Origin: Ptiloglossa arizonensis
Taxonomy: Eukaryota > Arthropoda > Insecta > Hymenoptera > Colletidae
Length of the DNA: 64,000 nucleotides
Direction of reading: 5' to 3'
Assembly: GCF_051014685.1 (NCBI RefSeq)
Contig: NW_027478459.1
Location: 992,001-1,056,000 of the forward strand
Below are positions 11,924-26,174 of the stretch, piece after piece. The translations under genes and the position numbers were made by a program. Positions within the stretch are counted from its first letter, which is position 1. Every line of letters starts with the position of its first letter. The notes beneath the pieces were generated by a model. That model saw nothing but the letters and a program-made list of their open reading frames with translations. It did no database searches and had not been told where the DNA came from.

Positions 11924-13440
11924 ATTATCGCAAGTCTGATACTCGTAACAAATAACTGGAATGGCCTAGGGGAAAAGTACACATACCATTGTAATCGGGC
12001 GAGTTTCTACTTTCAGATGCAACAGGAAATTCTCGAGTTCGTCAATCCGTTCGCGAGATATGGGAGATTGAAGTTAAGGAATGGTTGAGAAACCATCACA
12101 ATTTTCGCAAGTCTGATGCACGGAACCAATAACTACAGTGGCCTAGGGTAAAAATACACATACCGTTGTAATCGGGCGAGTTTCTGCTTTCAGATGCAAT
12201 AGGAAATTCTCGAGTTCGTCAATCCGTTCGCGAGATATGGAAGTGTGAAGTTATGTAATGGTTGAGAAACCATCAAAATTTTGGCAAGTCTGATACTCGA
12301 AACCAATAACTGGAATGGCCTAGGGGAAAAGTACACACACTGTTGTAATCGGGCGAGTTACTGCTTTCAGATGCAACAGGAATTTCTCCAGTTCGTCAAT
12401 CCGTTCGCGAGATATGGGCGTTTGAAGTTATGGAATGGTTGAGAAACCATCAAAATTTTCAATGGTCTGATACTCGAAACCAATAACTGGAATGGCCTAG
12501 GGGAAAAGTACTCACACGATTGTATTCGGGCCAGTTTCTGCTTTCAGATGCAATAGGAAATTCTCGAGTTCGTCAATCCGTTCGCGAGATATGGGAGTTT
12601 GAAGTTAAGGAATGCTTGAGAAACCATCAAAATTATCGCAAGCCTGATACTCGAAACCAATAACTGGAATGGCCTAGGGGAAAAGTACACATACCATTGT
12701 AATCGGACGAGTTTCTACTTTCAGATGCAACAGGAATTTCTCGAGTTCGTCAATCCGTTCGCGAGAAATGGGGGTTTGAAGTTAAGGAATGGTTGAGAAA
12801 CCATCAAAATTTTCGCAAGTCTGATACTCGACACCAATAACTACTATGGCCTAGGGCAAAAATGCACATACCGTTGTAACCGGGCGAGTTTCTGCTTTCA
12901 GATGCAGTAGGAAATTCTCGAGTTCGTCAATCCGTTCGCGAGATATGTTAGTGTGAAGTTAAGGAATGGTTGAGAAACCATCAAAATTATCGCAAGCCTG
13001 ATACTCGAAACCAATAACTGGAATGGCCTAGGGGAAAAGTACACATACCTTTGTAGTCGGACGAGTGCCCACTTTCAGATGCAACAGGAATTTCTCGAGT
13101 TCGTCAATCCGTTCGCGAGAAATGGGGGTTCGAAGTTAAGGAATGGTTGAGAAACCATCAAAGTTTTCGCAAGTCTGATACTCGAAACCAATAACTACTA
13201 TGGCCGAGGGCAAAAATGCACATACCGTTGTAACCGGGCGAGTTTCTGCTTTCAGATGCAATAGGAAATTCTCGAGTTCGTCAATCCGTTCCCGAGATAT
13301 GTAAGTGTGAAGTTAAGGAATGGTTGAGAAACCATCAAAATTATCGCAAGTCTGATACTCGTAACAAATAACTGGAATGGCCTAGGGGAAAAGTACACAT
13401 ACCATTGTAATCGGGCGAGTTTCTACTTTCAGATGCAACA
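11565..13440 (+). repeat. 8-monomer (1,416-bp) repeat at the end of the left zone
   Basis: About 11,565-12,024 recurs at 12,981-13,440 at an offset of 1,416 bp. Shared markers are AATTATCGCAAGCCTG, CGAGTGCCCAC, GAGAAATGGGGGTTCG and ACTCGTAACAAATAAC. Between them, 12,094-12,463 repeats 10,501-10,870 at 1,593 bp (9 monomers), marked by GATGCACGGAACC and ATTTTGGCAAG. This piece closes the macro-unit region with fragments copied from inside it. Confidence 0.82.
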
Positions 13441-16400
13441 GGAATTTCTCGAGTTCGTCAATCCGTTCGTGAGAAATGGGAGTTTGAAGTTAAGGAATGG
13501 TTGAGAAACCATCAAAATTTTCGCAAGTCTGATACTCGAAACCAATAACTACTATGGCCTAGGGCAAAAATGCACATACCGTTGTAACCGGGCGAGTTTC
13601 TGCTTTCAGATGCAATAGGAAATTCTCGAGTTCGTCAATCCGTTCGCGAGATATGTAAGTGTGAAATTAAGGAATGGTTGAGAAACCATCAAAATTATCC
13701 CAAGTCTGATACTCAAAACCAATAACTGGAATGGCCTAGGGGAAAAGTACACATACCATTGTAATCGGGCTAGTTTCTACTTTCAGATGCAACAGGAATT
13801 CCTCGAGTTCGTCAATCCGTTCGCGAGATATGGGAGTTTGAAATTAAGGAACGGTTGAGAAACCATCAAAATTTTCGCAAAACTGATACTCGCAACCAAT
13901 AACTGGAATAGCCTTGGGGAAAAAGTCACGTATCTTTGTAATCGGGCGAGTTTATACTTTCAGATGCAACAGGAATTTCTCGAGCTGGTCAATCCGTTCG
14001 CGAGATATGGGAGTTTGAAATTAAGGAACGGTTGAGAAACCATCAAAATATTCGCAAAACTGATACTCGAAACCTATAACTGGAATGGCCTAGGGGAAAA
14101 GTACACACACCACTGTAATGGGGCGAGTTTCTACTTTCAGATGCAACAGGAATTCCTCGAGTTCGTCAATCCGTTCGCGAGATATGGGAGTTTGAAGTTA
14201 AGGAATGCTTGAGAAACCATCAAAATATTCGCAAGTCTGATACTCGAAACCAATAACTACAAAGGCCTAGGAGAAAGATACACATACCTTTGTCATCTGT
14301 TGAGTTTCTACTTTCAGATGCAACAGGAATTTCTCGAGCTCGTCAATCCGTTCGCGAGGTATGGGACTTTGAAGTTAAGGAATGGTTGAGAAACCACCAA
14401 AATTTTCGCAAGTCTGATACCCGAAACCAATAACTACAAAGCCCTAGGGGAAAATTACACATACATTTGTAATCGGGCGATTTTTCACTTTCAGATGCAA
14501 CAGGAATTTCTCGAGCTCGTCAATCCGTTCGCGAGATATGGGAGTTTGAAGTTAAGGAATGGTTGAGAAACCATCAAAATTTCCGTAAGTCTGATTCTCG
14601 AAACCAATAAATGGAACGGCCCAGGGGAAAAGTACACACACCATTGTAATCGTGCGAGTTTCTACTTTCAGATGCAACAGGAATTTCTCGAGTTCGTCTA
14701 TCCGTTCGCGAGATATGGCAGTTTGAAGTTAAGGAATGGTTGAGAAACCATCAAAATTTTCGCAATTCTGATACTAGAAACGAATAACTGGAATGACCTA
14801 GGGAAAAAGTACACCCACCATTGTATTCGGTCGACATTCTACTTTCAGATGCAACAGGAAATAATCGAGTTCGTCAATCCGTTCGCGAGATATGGGAGTT
14901 TGAAGTTAAGGAATGGTTGAGAAACCATCAAAATTTTCGCAAGTCTGATACTCGAAACTAATAACTACTATGGCCTAGGTCAAAAATACAAATACCGTTG
15001 TAATGGGGCGGGTTTCTACTTTCAGATGCAACAGGAATTCCTCGAGTTCGTGAATCCGTTCGCGAGATATGGGAGCTTGAAGTTAAGGAATGGTTGAGAA
15101 TCCATCAAAATTTTCGCAAGAGTGATACTCGAAACCAATAACAGGAATGGCCTAGGGTAAAATTACACATACCTTTGTAATGGGGCGAGATTATACTTTT
15201 AGATGCAACAGGAATTTCTCGAGCTCGTCAATCCGTTCGCGAGATATGGGAGTTTGAAATTAAGGAACGGTTGAGAAACCATCAAAATTTTCGCAAAACT
15301 GATACTCGGAACCAATAACTGGAATGGCCTAGGGGAAAAGTACACACACCATTGTAATGGGGCGAGTTTCTACTTTCAGATGCAACAGGAATTCATCGAG
15401 TTCGTCAATCCGTTCAGCGAGATATGGGAGTTTGAAGTTAAGGAATGCTTGAGAAACCATCAACATATTCGCAAGTCAGATACTCGAAACCAATAACTAC
15501 AAAGGCCTAGGAGAAAGATACACATACCTTTGTCATCGGTTGAGTTTCTACTTTCAGATGCAACAGGAATTTCTCGAGCTCGTCAATCCGTTCGCGAGGT
15601 ATGGGACTTTGAAGTTAAGGAATGGTTGTGAAGCCATCAAAATTTTCGCTAGTCTGATACCCGAAACCAATAACTACAAAGCCCTAGGAGAAAATTACAC
15701 ATACATTTGTAATCGGGCGATTTTTTACTTTCAGATGCAACAGGAATTTCTCGAGTTCGTCAATCCGTTCGCGAGATATGGGAGCTTGAAGTTAAGGAAT
15801 GGTTGAGAAACCATCAAAATTTTCGTAAGTTTCATACTCGAAACCAATAACTACTATGGCCTAGGGCGAAAATACACATACCGTTGTATCGGGCGAGTTT
15901 CTGCTTTTAGATGCAACAGGAATTTCTCGAGTTCATCAATCCGTTCGCGAGACATGGGAGTTTGAAATTAAGGAACGGTTGAGAAACCATCAAAATTTTC
16001 GCGACTCTGATACTCGAAACCAATAACTACAAAGGCTTAGGGGAAAAACACACATACCCTTGTAATCGGGCGAGTTTCTACTTTCAGATGCAACAGGAAT
16101 TTCTCGAGTTCGTCTATCCGTTCGCGAGATATGGGAGTTTGAAGTTAAGGAATGGTTGAGAAACCATCAAAATTTTCGCTATTCTGATGCTAGAAACGAA
16201 TAACTGGAATGACCTAGGGAAAAAGTACACACACCATTGTAATCGGTCGACATTCTACTTTCAGATGCAACAGGAAATAATCGAGTTCGTCAATCCGTTC
16301 GCGAGATATGGGAGTTTGAAGTTAAGGAATGGTTGAGAAACCATCAAAATTTTCGCAAGTCTGATACTCGAAACCAATAACTACCATGGCCTAGGGCAAA

Positions 16401-17600
16401 AATACACATACCGTTGTAATCGGACGAGTTTCTGCTTTCAGATGCACCAGGAATTTCTCGAGTTCGTCAATTCGTTCGCGAGATATGGGAGTTTGAAATT
16501 AAGGAACGGTTGAGAAACCATCAAAATTTTCGCAAGTCTGATACTCGAAACCAATAACAGGAATGGCCTAGGGGAAAAGTGCACACACCATTGTAATGGG
16601 GCGAGTTTCTACTTTCAGATGCAACAGGAATTTCTCGAGTTCGTCAATCCGTTCGCGAGATATGGGAGTTTGAAGTTAAGGAATGGTTGAGAAACCATCA
16701 AAATTTTCGCAAGTCTGATACCCGAAACCAATAACTACAAAGCCCTAGGGGAAAATTACACATACATTTGTAATCGGGCGATTTTTTACTTTCAGATGCA
16801 ACAGGAATTTCTCGAGCTCGTCAATCCGTTCGCGAGATATGGGAGTTTGAAGATAAGGAATGGTTGAGAAACCATCAAAATTTTCGTAAGTCTGATTCTC
16901 GAAACCAATAAACGGAACGGCCCAGGGGAAAAGTACACACACCATTGTAATCGGGCCAGTTTCTACTTTCAAATGCAACAGGAATTTCTCGAGTTCGCCA
17001 ATCCGTTCGAGAGGTATCGGAGTTTGAAGTTAAGGAATGGTTGTGAGACCATCACAATTTTCGGAAGTCTGATACTCGAAACCAATAACTACTATGGCCT
17101 GGGGCAAAAATACACATACCGTTGTAATCGGACGAGTTTATACTTTCAGATGCAACAGGAATTTCTCGAGCTCGTCAATCGTTCGCGAGATATGGGAGTT
17201 TGAAGTTAAGGAATGGTTGAGAACCCACAAAAATTTTCGCAAGTCTGATACTCGAAACCAATAACTGGAATGGCCTAGGGGAAAATTACACACTCCATTC
17301 TAATGGGGCAGGTTTCTGCTTTCAGATGCAACAGGAATTTCTCGAGCTCGTCAATCCGTTCGCGAGATATGGGTGTTTGAAGTTAAGGAATGGTTGAGAA
17401 ACCATCAAAATTTTGGCAAGTGTGATACTCGAAACCAATAACTGGAATGGCCTAGGGGAAAAATACACATACCTTTGTAATCGGGCGAGTTTCTACTTTC
17501 AGATGCAACAGGAATTTCTCGAGTTCGTCAATCCGTTCGCGAGATATGGGAGTTTGAAGTTAAGGAATGGTTGAGAAACCATCAAAATTTTCGCAAGACT
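13441..17600 (+). repeat. Transitional zone of diverged monomers
   Basis: About 23 monomers with weaker similarity to one another. About 13,950-14,590 resembles 15,190-15,830 at 1,239-1,240 bp (7 monomers). The extra base is an A in CCGTTCAGCGAG near 15,415. The GTCTGATTCTCG and CGGCCCAGGGG monomer recurs at 14,591 and 16,892 (13 monomers). The GGTCGACATTC monomer recurs near 14,830 and 16,245 (8 monomers). One-base losses lie near 15,888 (TGTATCGGG) and 17,178 (GTCAATCGTTCG). GAGCTCG replaces GAGTTCG in many units from here to about 23 kb. No non-satellite sequence is seen. Confidence 0.85.
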
Positions 17601-20600
17601 GATACTCGAAACCAATAACTACAAAGCCCTAGGGGAAAAATACACATACCTTTGTAATCGGGCGAGATTATACTTTCTGATGCAACAGGAATTTCTCGAG
17701 CTCGTCAATCCGTTCGCGAGATATGGGAGTTTGAAGTTAAGGAATGTTTGAGAAACCACAAAAATTTACGCAAGTCTGACACTCGAAACCAATAACTGGA
17801 ATGGCCTAGGGGAAAATTACACACAACATTCTAATGGGGCGAGTTTCTACTTTCAGATGCAACAGGAATTTCTCGAGCCCGTCAATCCGTTCGCGAGATA
17901 TGGGACTTTGAAGTTAAGGAATGGTTGAGAAGCCATCACAATTTTCGCAAGTCTGATACTCGAAACCAACAACTGGTATGACCTAGGGGAAAAATACACA
18001 TACCGTTGTAATCGGAAGAGTCTCTGCTTTCATATGCAACTGGAATTTCTCGAGTTCGTCAATCCGTTCGCGAGATATGGGAGTTTGAAATTAAGGATCG
18101 GTTGAGAAACCATCAAAGTTTTCGCAAGTCTGATACTCGAAACCAACAACTGGAATGACCTAGGGGAAAAATACACATACCGTTGTAATCGGAAGAGTCT
18201 CTGCTTTCATATGCAACAGGAATTTCTCGAGCTCGTCAATCCGTTCGCGAGATATGGGAGTTTGAAGTTAAGGAATGGTTGAGAAACCATCAAAATTTTG
18301 GCAATTCCGATGCTAGAAACGAATAACTGGAATGACCTAGGGGAAAAGTACACACACCATTGTAATCGGTCGAGTTTCTACTTTCTGATGCAACAGGAAA
18401 TAATCGAGTTCGTCAATCCGTTCCCGAGATATGGGAGTTTGAAGTTAAGGAATGCTTGAGAAACCATCAAAATTTTCGCAAGTCTGATACTCGAAACCAA
18501 TAACTACTATGGCCTGGGGCAAAAATACTCATACCGTTGTAATCGGAAGAGTGTCTGCTTACATATGCAACAGGAATTTCACGTGTTGGTCAATCCGTTC
18601 GCGAGACATGGGAGTTCCAACTTAAGGAATGGTTGAGAAACCATCAAAATTTTCGCAAGTCTGATACTCGAAACCAATAACTACTGTGGCCTAGGGCAAA
18701 AATACACAAACCATTGTAATCGAGCGAGTTTCTGCTTTCAGATGCAACAGGAAATAATCGGGTTCGTCTATCCGTTCCCGAGATATGCGAGTTTGAAGTT
18801 AAGGAATGCTTGAGAAACCATCAAAATTTTCGCAAGTCTGATACTCGAAACCAATAACTACTATGGCCTGGGGGGAAAAATTCACATACTTTTGTAATCG
18901 GGCGAGTTTCTACTTTCAGATGCAACAGGAAATAAACGAGTTCGTCAATCCGTTCGCGAGATATGGGAGTTTGAAGTTAAGGAATGCTTGAGAAACCATC
19001 AAAATTTTCGCAAGTCTGATACTCGAAACCAATAACTACTATGGCCTACGGCAAAAATACACATACCTTTGTAATCGGGCGAGTTTCTACTTTCAGATGC
19101 AACAGGAATTTCTCGAGCTTGTCAATCCGTTCGCGAGATATGGGAGTTTGAAGTTAAGGAATGCTTGAGAATCCATCAAAAGTTTCGCAAGTCTGATACT
19201 CGAAACCAATAACTACAAAGCCCTAGGGGAAAAATACACATACCATTGTAATCGGGCGAGATTATACTTTCTGATGCAACAGGAATTTCTCGAGCTCGTC
19301 AATCCGTTCGCGAGATATGGGAGTTTGAAGTTAAGGAATGGTTCAGAAACCACAAAAATTTTCGCAAGTCTGATACTCGAAACCAATAACTGGAATGGCC
19401 TAGGGGAAAATTACACACTCCATTCTAATGGGGCGAGCTTCTACTTTCAGATGCAACAGGAATTTCTCGAGCTCGTCAATCCGTTCGCGAGATATGGGAG
19501 TTTGAAGTTAAGGAATGCTTGAGAAACCATTAAAATTTTTGCAATTCTGATGCTAGAAACGAATAACAGGAATGACCTAGGGAAAAAGTACACACACCAT
19601 TGTAATCGGGCGAGTTTATACTTTCAGATGCAACAGGAATTTCTCGAGCTTGTCAATCCGTTCGCGAGGTATGGGAGTTTGAAGTTAAGGAATGGTTGAG
19701 AAACCATCAAAATTTTCGCAAGACTGATACTCGAAACCAATAACTACTATGGCCTAGGGCAAAAATTGACATACCGTTGTAATCGGAAGAGTCTCTGCTT
19801 TCATATGCAAGCGGAATATCTCGTGTTCGTCAATCCGTTCGCGAGATATGGGAGTTTGAAGTTAAGGAATGGTTGGGAAGCCATCACAACTTTCGCAAGT
19901 CTGATACTCGAAACCAACAACTGGAATGACCTAGGGGAAAAATACACATACCGTTGTAATCGGAAGAGTCTCTGCTTTCATATGCAACTGGAATTTCTCG
20001 AGTTTGTCAATCCGTTCGCGAGATATGGGAGTTTGAAATTAAGGAACGGTTGAGAAACCATCAAAATTTTCGCAAGTCTGATACTCGAAACCAACAACTG
20101 GAATGACCTAGGGGAAAAATACACATAGCTTTGTAATCGGGAGAGTTTCTACTTTCAGATGCAACTGAAATTTTTCGGATTCGGCAATCCGTTCGCGAGA
20201 TATGTGGGTTTGAAGTTAAGCAATGCTTGAGAAACCATCAAAATTTTCGCTGGTCTGATACTCGAAACCAACAACTACAAAGGCTTAGAGGAAAAATACA
20301 CATACCGTTGTAATCGGGCGAGTTTCTGCTTTCAGATGCAATACGAAATTCTCGAGTTCGTCAATCCGTTCGCGAGATATGGGAGTTTGAAGTTAAGGAA
20401 TGGTTGGGAAACCAACAAAATTTTCGCAAGTCTGATACTCGACACCAATAACTACTATGGCCTAGGGCAAAAATACACACACCATTGTAATCGGGCGAGT
20501 TTCAACTTTCAGATGCAACAGGAATTTCTCGAGCTAGTCAATCCGTTCGCGAGATATGGGAGTTTGAACTTAAGGAATGCTTGAGAAACCATCAAAAGTT

Positions 20601-22992
20601 TCGCAAGTTTGATACTCGAAACCAATAACTACAAAGCCCTAGGCGAAAAATACACATACCTTTGTAATCGGGCGAGATTATACTTTCTGATGCAACAGGA
20701 ATTTCTCGAGCTCGTTAATCCGTTCGCGAGATATGGGAGTTTGAAGTTAAGGAATGGTTGAGAAACCACAAAAACTTTCGCAAGTCTGATACTCGAAACC
20801 AATAACTGGAATGGCCTAGGGGAAAATTACACACTCCATTCTAATGGGGCAAGTTTCTACTTTCAGATGCAACAGGAATTTCTCGAGCTCGTCAATCCGT
20901 TCGCGAGATATGGGAGTTTGAAGTTAAGGAATGGTTGAGAAACCATCAAAATTTTGGCAAGTGTGATACTCGAAACCAATAACTGGAATGGCCTAGGGGA
21001 AAAATACACATACCTTTGTAATCGGGCGAGTTTCTACTTTCAGATGCAACAGGAATTTCTCGAGTTCGTCAATCCGTTCGCGAGATAGGGGAGTTTGAAG
21101 TTAAGGAATGCTTGAGAAACCATCAAAATTTTCGCAATTCTGATGCTAGAAACGAATAACAGGAATGACCTAGGGAAAAAGTACACACACCATTGTAATC
21201 GGGCGAGTTTCTACTTTCAGATGCAACAGGAATTTCTCGAGTTCGTCAATCCGTTCGCGAGATATGGGAGTTTGAAATTAAGGATCGGTTGAGAAACCAT
21301 CAAAGTTTTCGCAAGTCTGATACTCGAAACCAACAACTGGAATGACCTAGGGGAAAAATACACATACCGTTGTAATCGGAAGAGTCTCTGCTTTCATATG
21401 CAACTGGAATTTCTCGAGTTCGTCAATCCGTTCGCGAGATATGGGAGTTTGAAATTAAGGATCGGTTGAGAAACCATCAAAATTTTCCCAAGTCTGATAC
21501 TCGAAACCAACAACTGGAGTGATCTAGGGGAAAAATACACATAGCGTTGTAATCGGGAGAGTTTCTACTTTCAGATGCAACTGAAATTTTTCGGATTCGG
21601 CAATCCGTTCGCGAGATATGTGAGTTTGACGTTGAGCAATGCTTGAGAAACCATCAAAATTTTCGCTGGTCTGATACTCGAAACCAACAACTACAAAGGC
21701 TTAGGGCAAAAATACACATACCGTTGCAATCGGGCGAGTTTCTGCTTTCAGATGCAATACGAAATTCTCGAGTTCGTCAATCCGTTCGCGAGATATGGGA
21801 GTTTGAATTTAAGGAATGGTTGGGAAACCATCAAAATTTTCGCAAGTCTGATACTCGAAACCAATAACTACAAAGGCCTAGGAGAAAGATACACATACCT
21901 TTGTAATCGGTTGAGTTTCAACTTTCAGATGCAACAGGAATTTCTCGAGCTCGTCAATCCGTTCGCGAGATTTGGGAGTTTGAAGTTAAGGAATGGTTGA
22001 GAAACCATCAAAATTTTCGCAAGACTGATACTCGAAACCAATAACTACTATGGCTTAGGGCAAAAATACACATACCGTTGTAATCGGAAGAGTCTCTGCT
22101 TTCATATGCAAGCGGAATATCTCGTGTTCGTTAATCCGTTCGCGAGATATGGGAGTTTGAAGTTAAGGAATGGTTGAGAAGCCATCACAATTTTCGCAAG
22201 TCTGATACTCGAAACCAACAACTGGAATGACCTAGGGGAAAAATACACATACCGTTGTAATCGGAAGAGTCTCTGCTTTCGTATGCAACCGGAATATCTC
22301 GTGTTCGTCAATCCGTTCGCGAGATATGGGAGTTTGAAGTTAAGGAATGGGTGGGAAACCATCAAAATTTTCGCAAGTCTGATACTCGAAACCAATAACT
22401 ACTATGGCCTAGGGCAAAAATACACACACCATTGTAATCGGGCGAGTTTCTACTTTCAGATGCAACAGGAATTTCTCGAGCTCGTCAATCCGTTCGCGAG
22501 ATATGGGAGTTTGAAGTTAAGGAATGCTTGAGAAACCATCAAAATTTTCGCAAGTCTGATACTCGAAACCAATAACTACAAAGCCCTAGGGGGAAAATAA
22601 ACATACCTTTGTAATCGGGCGAGTTTATACTTTCTGATGCAACAGGAATTTCTCGAGCTCGTCAATCCGTTCGCGAGATATGGGAGTTTGAAGTTAAGGA
22701 ATGGTTGAGAAACCACAAAAATTTTCGCAAGTCTGATACTCGAAAACAATAACTACAATGGCCTTGGGGAAAAATACACATACCGTTGTAATCGGGAGAG
22801 TTTCTACTTTCAGATGCAACAGAAATTTTTCGGATTCGGCAATCCGTTCGCGAGATATGTGAGTTTGAAGTTAAGCAATGCTTGAGAAACCATCAAAATT
22901 ATCGCTGGTCTGATACTCGAAACCAATAACCGGAATGGCCTAGGGGAAAATTACACACACCATTCTAATGGGGCGAGTTTCTACTTTCAGAT
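17601..22992 (+). repeat. Zone with an 8-monomer (1,416-bp) period
   Basis: About 19,150-20,560 matches 20,566-21,980 at 1,416 bp. Markers are CATCAAAAGTTTCGC at 19,175 and 20,591, CTGAAATTTTTCGGATTCGG at 20,165 and 21,581, and the CAATACGAAATTCTCGAG monomer at 20,337 and 21,753. The AAGCGGAATATCTCGTG monomer recurs at about 19,808 and 22,109 (13 monomers). A subfamily with CAACAACTGGAATGACC and GGAAGAGTCTCTGC is frequent. One extra G occurs near 18,870 (CCTGGGGGGAAAAA). Divergence between copies is clearly higher than in the central zone. Confidence 0.82.
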
Positions 22993-24583
22993 GCAACAGG
23001 AATTTCTCGAGCTCGTCAATCCGTTCGCGAGATATGGGAGTTTGAAGTTAAGGAACGGTTGAGTAACCATCAATGTTTTCGCAAGTCTGATACTCGAAAC
23101 CAATAACTGGAATGTCCTAGGGGAAAAGTACACACACCATTGTAATCGGGCGTGTTTCTAGTTTCAGATGCAACAGGAATTTGTCGAGTTCGTCAATCCG
23201 TTCGCGAGATATGGGAGTTTGAAATTAAGGATCGGTTGAGAAACCATCAAAATTTTTTGCAAGTCTGATACTCGAAACCAATAACTACAAAGGCATCGGG
23301 GAAAAATACACATACCGATGTAATCGCGAGAGTTTCTTCTTCCAGATGCAACCGGAATATCTCGTGTTCGTCAATCCGTTTGCGAGATATGGGAGTTTGA
23401 AGTTAAGGAATGGTTGAGAAACCATCAAAATTTTCGCAAGTCTGATACTTGAAACCAATAACTACTATAGCCTAGGGGAAAAATACACATACCGTTGTAA
23501 TCGGAAGAGTCTCTGCTTTCAGATGCAACAGGAATTTCTCGAGTTCGTCAATCCGTTAGCGAGATATGGGAGTTTGAAATTAAGGAACGGTTGAGAAACC
23601 ATCAAAATTTTCCAAGTCTGATACTCGAAACCAATAGCTACTATGGCCTAGGGCAAAAATACACATACCTTTGTAATCGGGCGAGTTTCTGCTTTCAGGT
23701 GCAATAGGAAATTCTCGAGTTCGTCAATCCGTTCGCGAGATATGGGAGTTTGAAGTTAAGGAATGGTTGAGAAACCATCAAAATTTTCGCAAGTCTGATA
23801 CTCGATACCAATAACTGGAATGGCCTAGGGGATAAGTACACACACCACTGTAATCAGGGGAGTTTCTACTTTCAGATGCAACAGGAATTTCTCGGGTTCG
23901 TCAATCCGTTCGCGAGATATGGGAGTTTGAAGTTAAGGAATGGTTGAGAGACCACCACAATTTTCGCAAGTCTGATACCCGAAACCAATAACTACTATGG
24001 CCTAGGGGAAAAATACACATACCTTTGTAATCGGGCGAGATTCTGCTTTCAGAAGCAAAAGGAATTTCTCGAGTTCGTCAATCCGTTCGCGAGATATGGG
24101 AGTTTGAAATTAAGGAATGGTTGAGAAACCATCACAAATACGCAAGCCTGATACTCGATACCAATAACTGGAATGGCCTAGGGGATAAGTACACACACCA
24201 CTGTAATCGGTCGAGTTTCTACTTTCAGATGCAAGAGGAAATAATCGAGTTCGTCAATCCGTTCGCGAGATATGGGAGTTAGAAATTAAGAAATGCTTGA
24301 GAAACCATCAAAATTTTCGCAAGTCTGATACTCGAAACCAGTAACTACAAAGGCCTAGGGGAAAAATACACATACCTTTGTAATCGGGCGAGATTCTGCT
24401 TTCAGAAGCAACAGGAATTTCTCGAGTTCGTCAATCCGTTCGCGAGATATGGGAGTTTGAAATTAAGGAATGGTTGAGAAACCATCACAAATACGCAAGC
24501 CTGATACTCGAAACCAATAACTACTATGGCCTAGGGGAAAAATACACATACCGTTGTAATCGGAAGAGTCTCTGCTTTCAGAT
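22993..24583 (+). repeat. 9-monomer higher-order repeat (1,591 bp), copy 1
   Basis: This matches 24,584-26,174 almost base for base. The unit is two bases shorter than 9 x 177 = 1,593. The difference is explained by one insertion (ATTTTTTGCAAG near 23,255) and three deletions (ATTTTCCAAG near 23,612; CACAAATACGC near 24,133 and 24,486). Other markers are GAGTAACCATCAATG, CAAAGGCATCGGGG and TTTCAGGTGCAATAGG. One visible difference is GAAGCAAAAGG near 24,053 against GAAGCAACAGG in copy 2. Confidence 0.93.
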
Positions 24584-26174
24584 GCAACAGGAATTTCTCG
24601 AGCTCGTCAATCCGTTCGCGAGATATGGGAGTTTGAAGTTAAGGAACGGTTGAGTAACCATCAATGTTTTCGCAAGTCTGATACTCGAAACCAATAACTG
24701 GAATGTCCTAGGGGAAAAGTACACACACCATTGTAATCGGGCGTGTTTCTAGTTTCAGATGCAACAGGAATTTCTCGAGTTCGTCAATCCGTTCGCGAGA
24801 TATGGGAGTTTGAAATTAAGGATCGGTTGAGAAACCATCAAAATTTTTTGCAAGTCTGATACTCGAAACCAATAACTACAAAGGCATCGGGGAAAAATAC
24901 ACATACCGATGTAATCGCGAGAGTTTCTTCTTCCAGATGCAACCGGAATATCTCGTGTTCGTCAATCCGTTTGCGAGATATGGGAGTTTGAAGTTAAGGA
25001 ATGGTTGAGAAACCATCAAAATTTTCGCAAGTCTGATACTTGAAACCAATAACTACTATAGCCTAGGGGAAAAATACACATACCGTTGTAATCGGAAGAG
25101 TCTCTGCTTTCAGATGCAACAGGAATTTCTCGAGTTCGTCAATCCGTTAGCGAGATATGGGAGTTTGAAATTAAGGAACGGTTGAGAAACCATCAAAATT
25201 TTCCAAGTCTGATACTCGAAACCAATAGCTACTATGGCCTAGGGCAAAAATACACATACCTTTGTAATCGGGCGAGTTTCTGCTTTCAGGTGCAATAGGA
25301 AATTCTCGAGTTCGTCAATCCGTTCGCGAGATATGGGAGTTTGAAGTTAAGGAATGGTTGAGAAACCATCAAAATTTTCGCAAGTCTGATACTCGATACC
25401 AATAACTGGAATGGCCTAGGGGATAAGTACACACACCACTGTAATCAGGGGAGTTTCTACTTTCAGATGCAACAGGAATTTCTCGGGTTCGTCAATCCGT
25501 TCGCGAGATATGGGAGTTTGAAGTTAAGGAATGGTTGAGAGACCACCACAATTTTCGCAAGTCTGATACCCGAAACCAATAACTACTATGGCCTAGGGGA
25601 AAAATACACATACCTTTGTAATCGGGCGAGATTCTGCTTTCAGAAGCAACAGGAATTTCTCGAGTTCGTCAATCCGTTCGCGAGATATGGGAGTTTGAAA
25701 TTAAGGAATGGTTGAGAAACCATCACAAATACGCAAGCCTGATACTCGATACCAATAACTGGAATGGCCTAGGGGATAAGTACACACACCACTGTAATCG
25801 GTCGAGTTTCTACTTTCAGATGCAAGAGGAAATAATCGAGTTCGTCAATCCGTTCGCGAGATATGGGAGTTAGAAATTAAGAAATGCTTGAGAAACCATC
25901 AAAATTTTCGCAAGTCTGATACTCGAAACCAGTAACTACAAAGGCCTAGGGGAAAAATACACATACCTTTGTAATCGGGCGAGATTCTGCTTTCAGAAGC
26001 AACAGGAATTTCTCGAGTTCGTCAATCCGTTCGCGAGATATGGGAGTTTGAAATTAAGGAATGGTTGAGAAACCATCACAAATACGCAAGCCTGATACTC
26101 GAAACCAATAACTACTATGGCCTAGGGGAAAAATACACATACCGTTGTAATCGGAAGAGTCTCTGCTTTCAGAT
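24584..26174 (+). repeat. 9-monomer higher-order repeat (1,591 bp), copy 2
   Basis: This is the tandem partner of 22,993-24,583, carrying the same four indels at +1,591. Its right part, from about 25,247, is also the start of the 17-monomer unit. The two higher-order repeats therefore overlap, and the longer one was probably built from this copy plus adjoining monomers (inference). Confidence 0.93.
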
